Notes under the pieces: generated by a model
Seen by the model: only the letters and a program-made list of their open reading frames with translations
The model's database searches: none
What the model was told of the DNA's origin: nothing
In this document: positions 24,479 through 24,487 of the stretch, one piece after another
Position numbering within the stretch: the stretch's first letter is position 1
Layout: every line of letters starts with the position of its first letter
Made by a program: the position numbers and the translations under genes
Assembly: GCA_964350895.1 (NCBI GenBank)
Contig: CAYGMG010000052.1
Coordinates: 1 to 24,487, forward strand
Origin: Pseudomarimonas sp964350895
GTDB lineage: Bacteria > Pseudomonadota > Gammaproteobacteria > Xanthomonadales > Xanthomonadaceae
Reading direction: 5' to 3'
Length of the DNA: 24,487 nucleotides

Positions 24479-24487
24479 CTACGGATG

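Noticed and set aside
1..24487. Defence island, prophage, CRISPR or integrated element
   Set aside because: No nuclease, toxin-antitoxin, integrase, phage or Cas motif and no regularly spaced repeats were seen. The gene content is chromosomal core plus surface functions.

Overview
The window is very GC-rich, gene-dense bacterial chromosome. Gene content points to a gammaproteobacterium of the Lysobacterales (Xanthomonadales) type: HrpA, a monofunctional RelA-type (p)ppGpp synthetase, PBP1b with a TPR lipoprotein encoded next to it, a YoaA/TsaB block, and a secreted protein carrying an internal IFGSGFE motif. This placement is inference from gene families and neighbourhood, not from a marker gene. 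There are no rRNA or tRNA genes, CRISPR arrays, phage genes or intact insertion sequences that I can see.

Layout. (1) Positions 10-124 hold a REP-like palindromic element; a second copy in the same orientation lies at 24301-24415, so the two copies bracket every gene in the window. (2) A Dps-family mini-ferritin (minus strand) is divergent from hrpA (plus strand). hrpA converges on and overlaps a small exported protein gene (minus strand). (3) A 355-base divergent region without genes is followed by a large exported surface protein with repeat-type beta domains, then a strong intrinsic terminator. (4) relA is followed by a membrane-spanning Ser/Thr kinase whose periplasmic half is a tandem array of roughly 100-residue TPR-like modules. 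(5) A 562-base non-coding stretch ends in three successive RNA hairpins and a consensus Shine-Dalgarno ahead of a small unrecognised protein. (6) A very large minus-strand protein of about 1461 residues fuses three glycosyltransferase regions and a coiled coil. (7) A tight plus-strand operon runs mrcB, LpoP-like TPR lipoprotein, yoaA, VOC protein, tsaB, with gaps of 1 and 16 bases and then two 4-base overlaps.

How the genes work together. Most of the window is housekeeping and stress physiology: iron/DNA protection (Dps), RNA helicase (HrpA), stringent response (RelA), peptidoglycan synthesis (PBP1b plus its probable lipoprotein activator), replication-fork repair (YoaA) and tRNA t6A modification (TsaB). 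The accessory material is the exported surface protein, the kinase with a periplasmic sensor-like array, and the stand-alone three-part glycosyltransferase. I see no clear evidence of an undescribed multi-gene system. The most unusual items are the fused glycosyltransferase, the kinase repeat architecture, the hairpin-rich leader at 13036-13132, and the paired palindromic elements.
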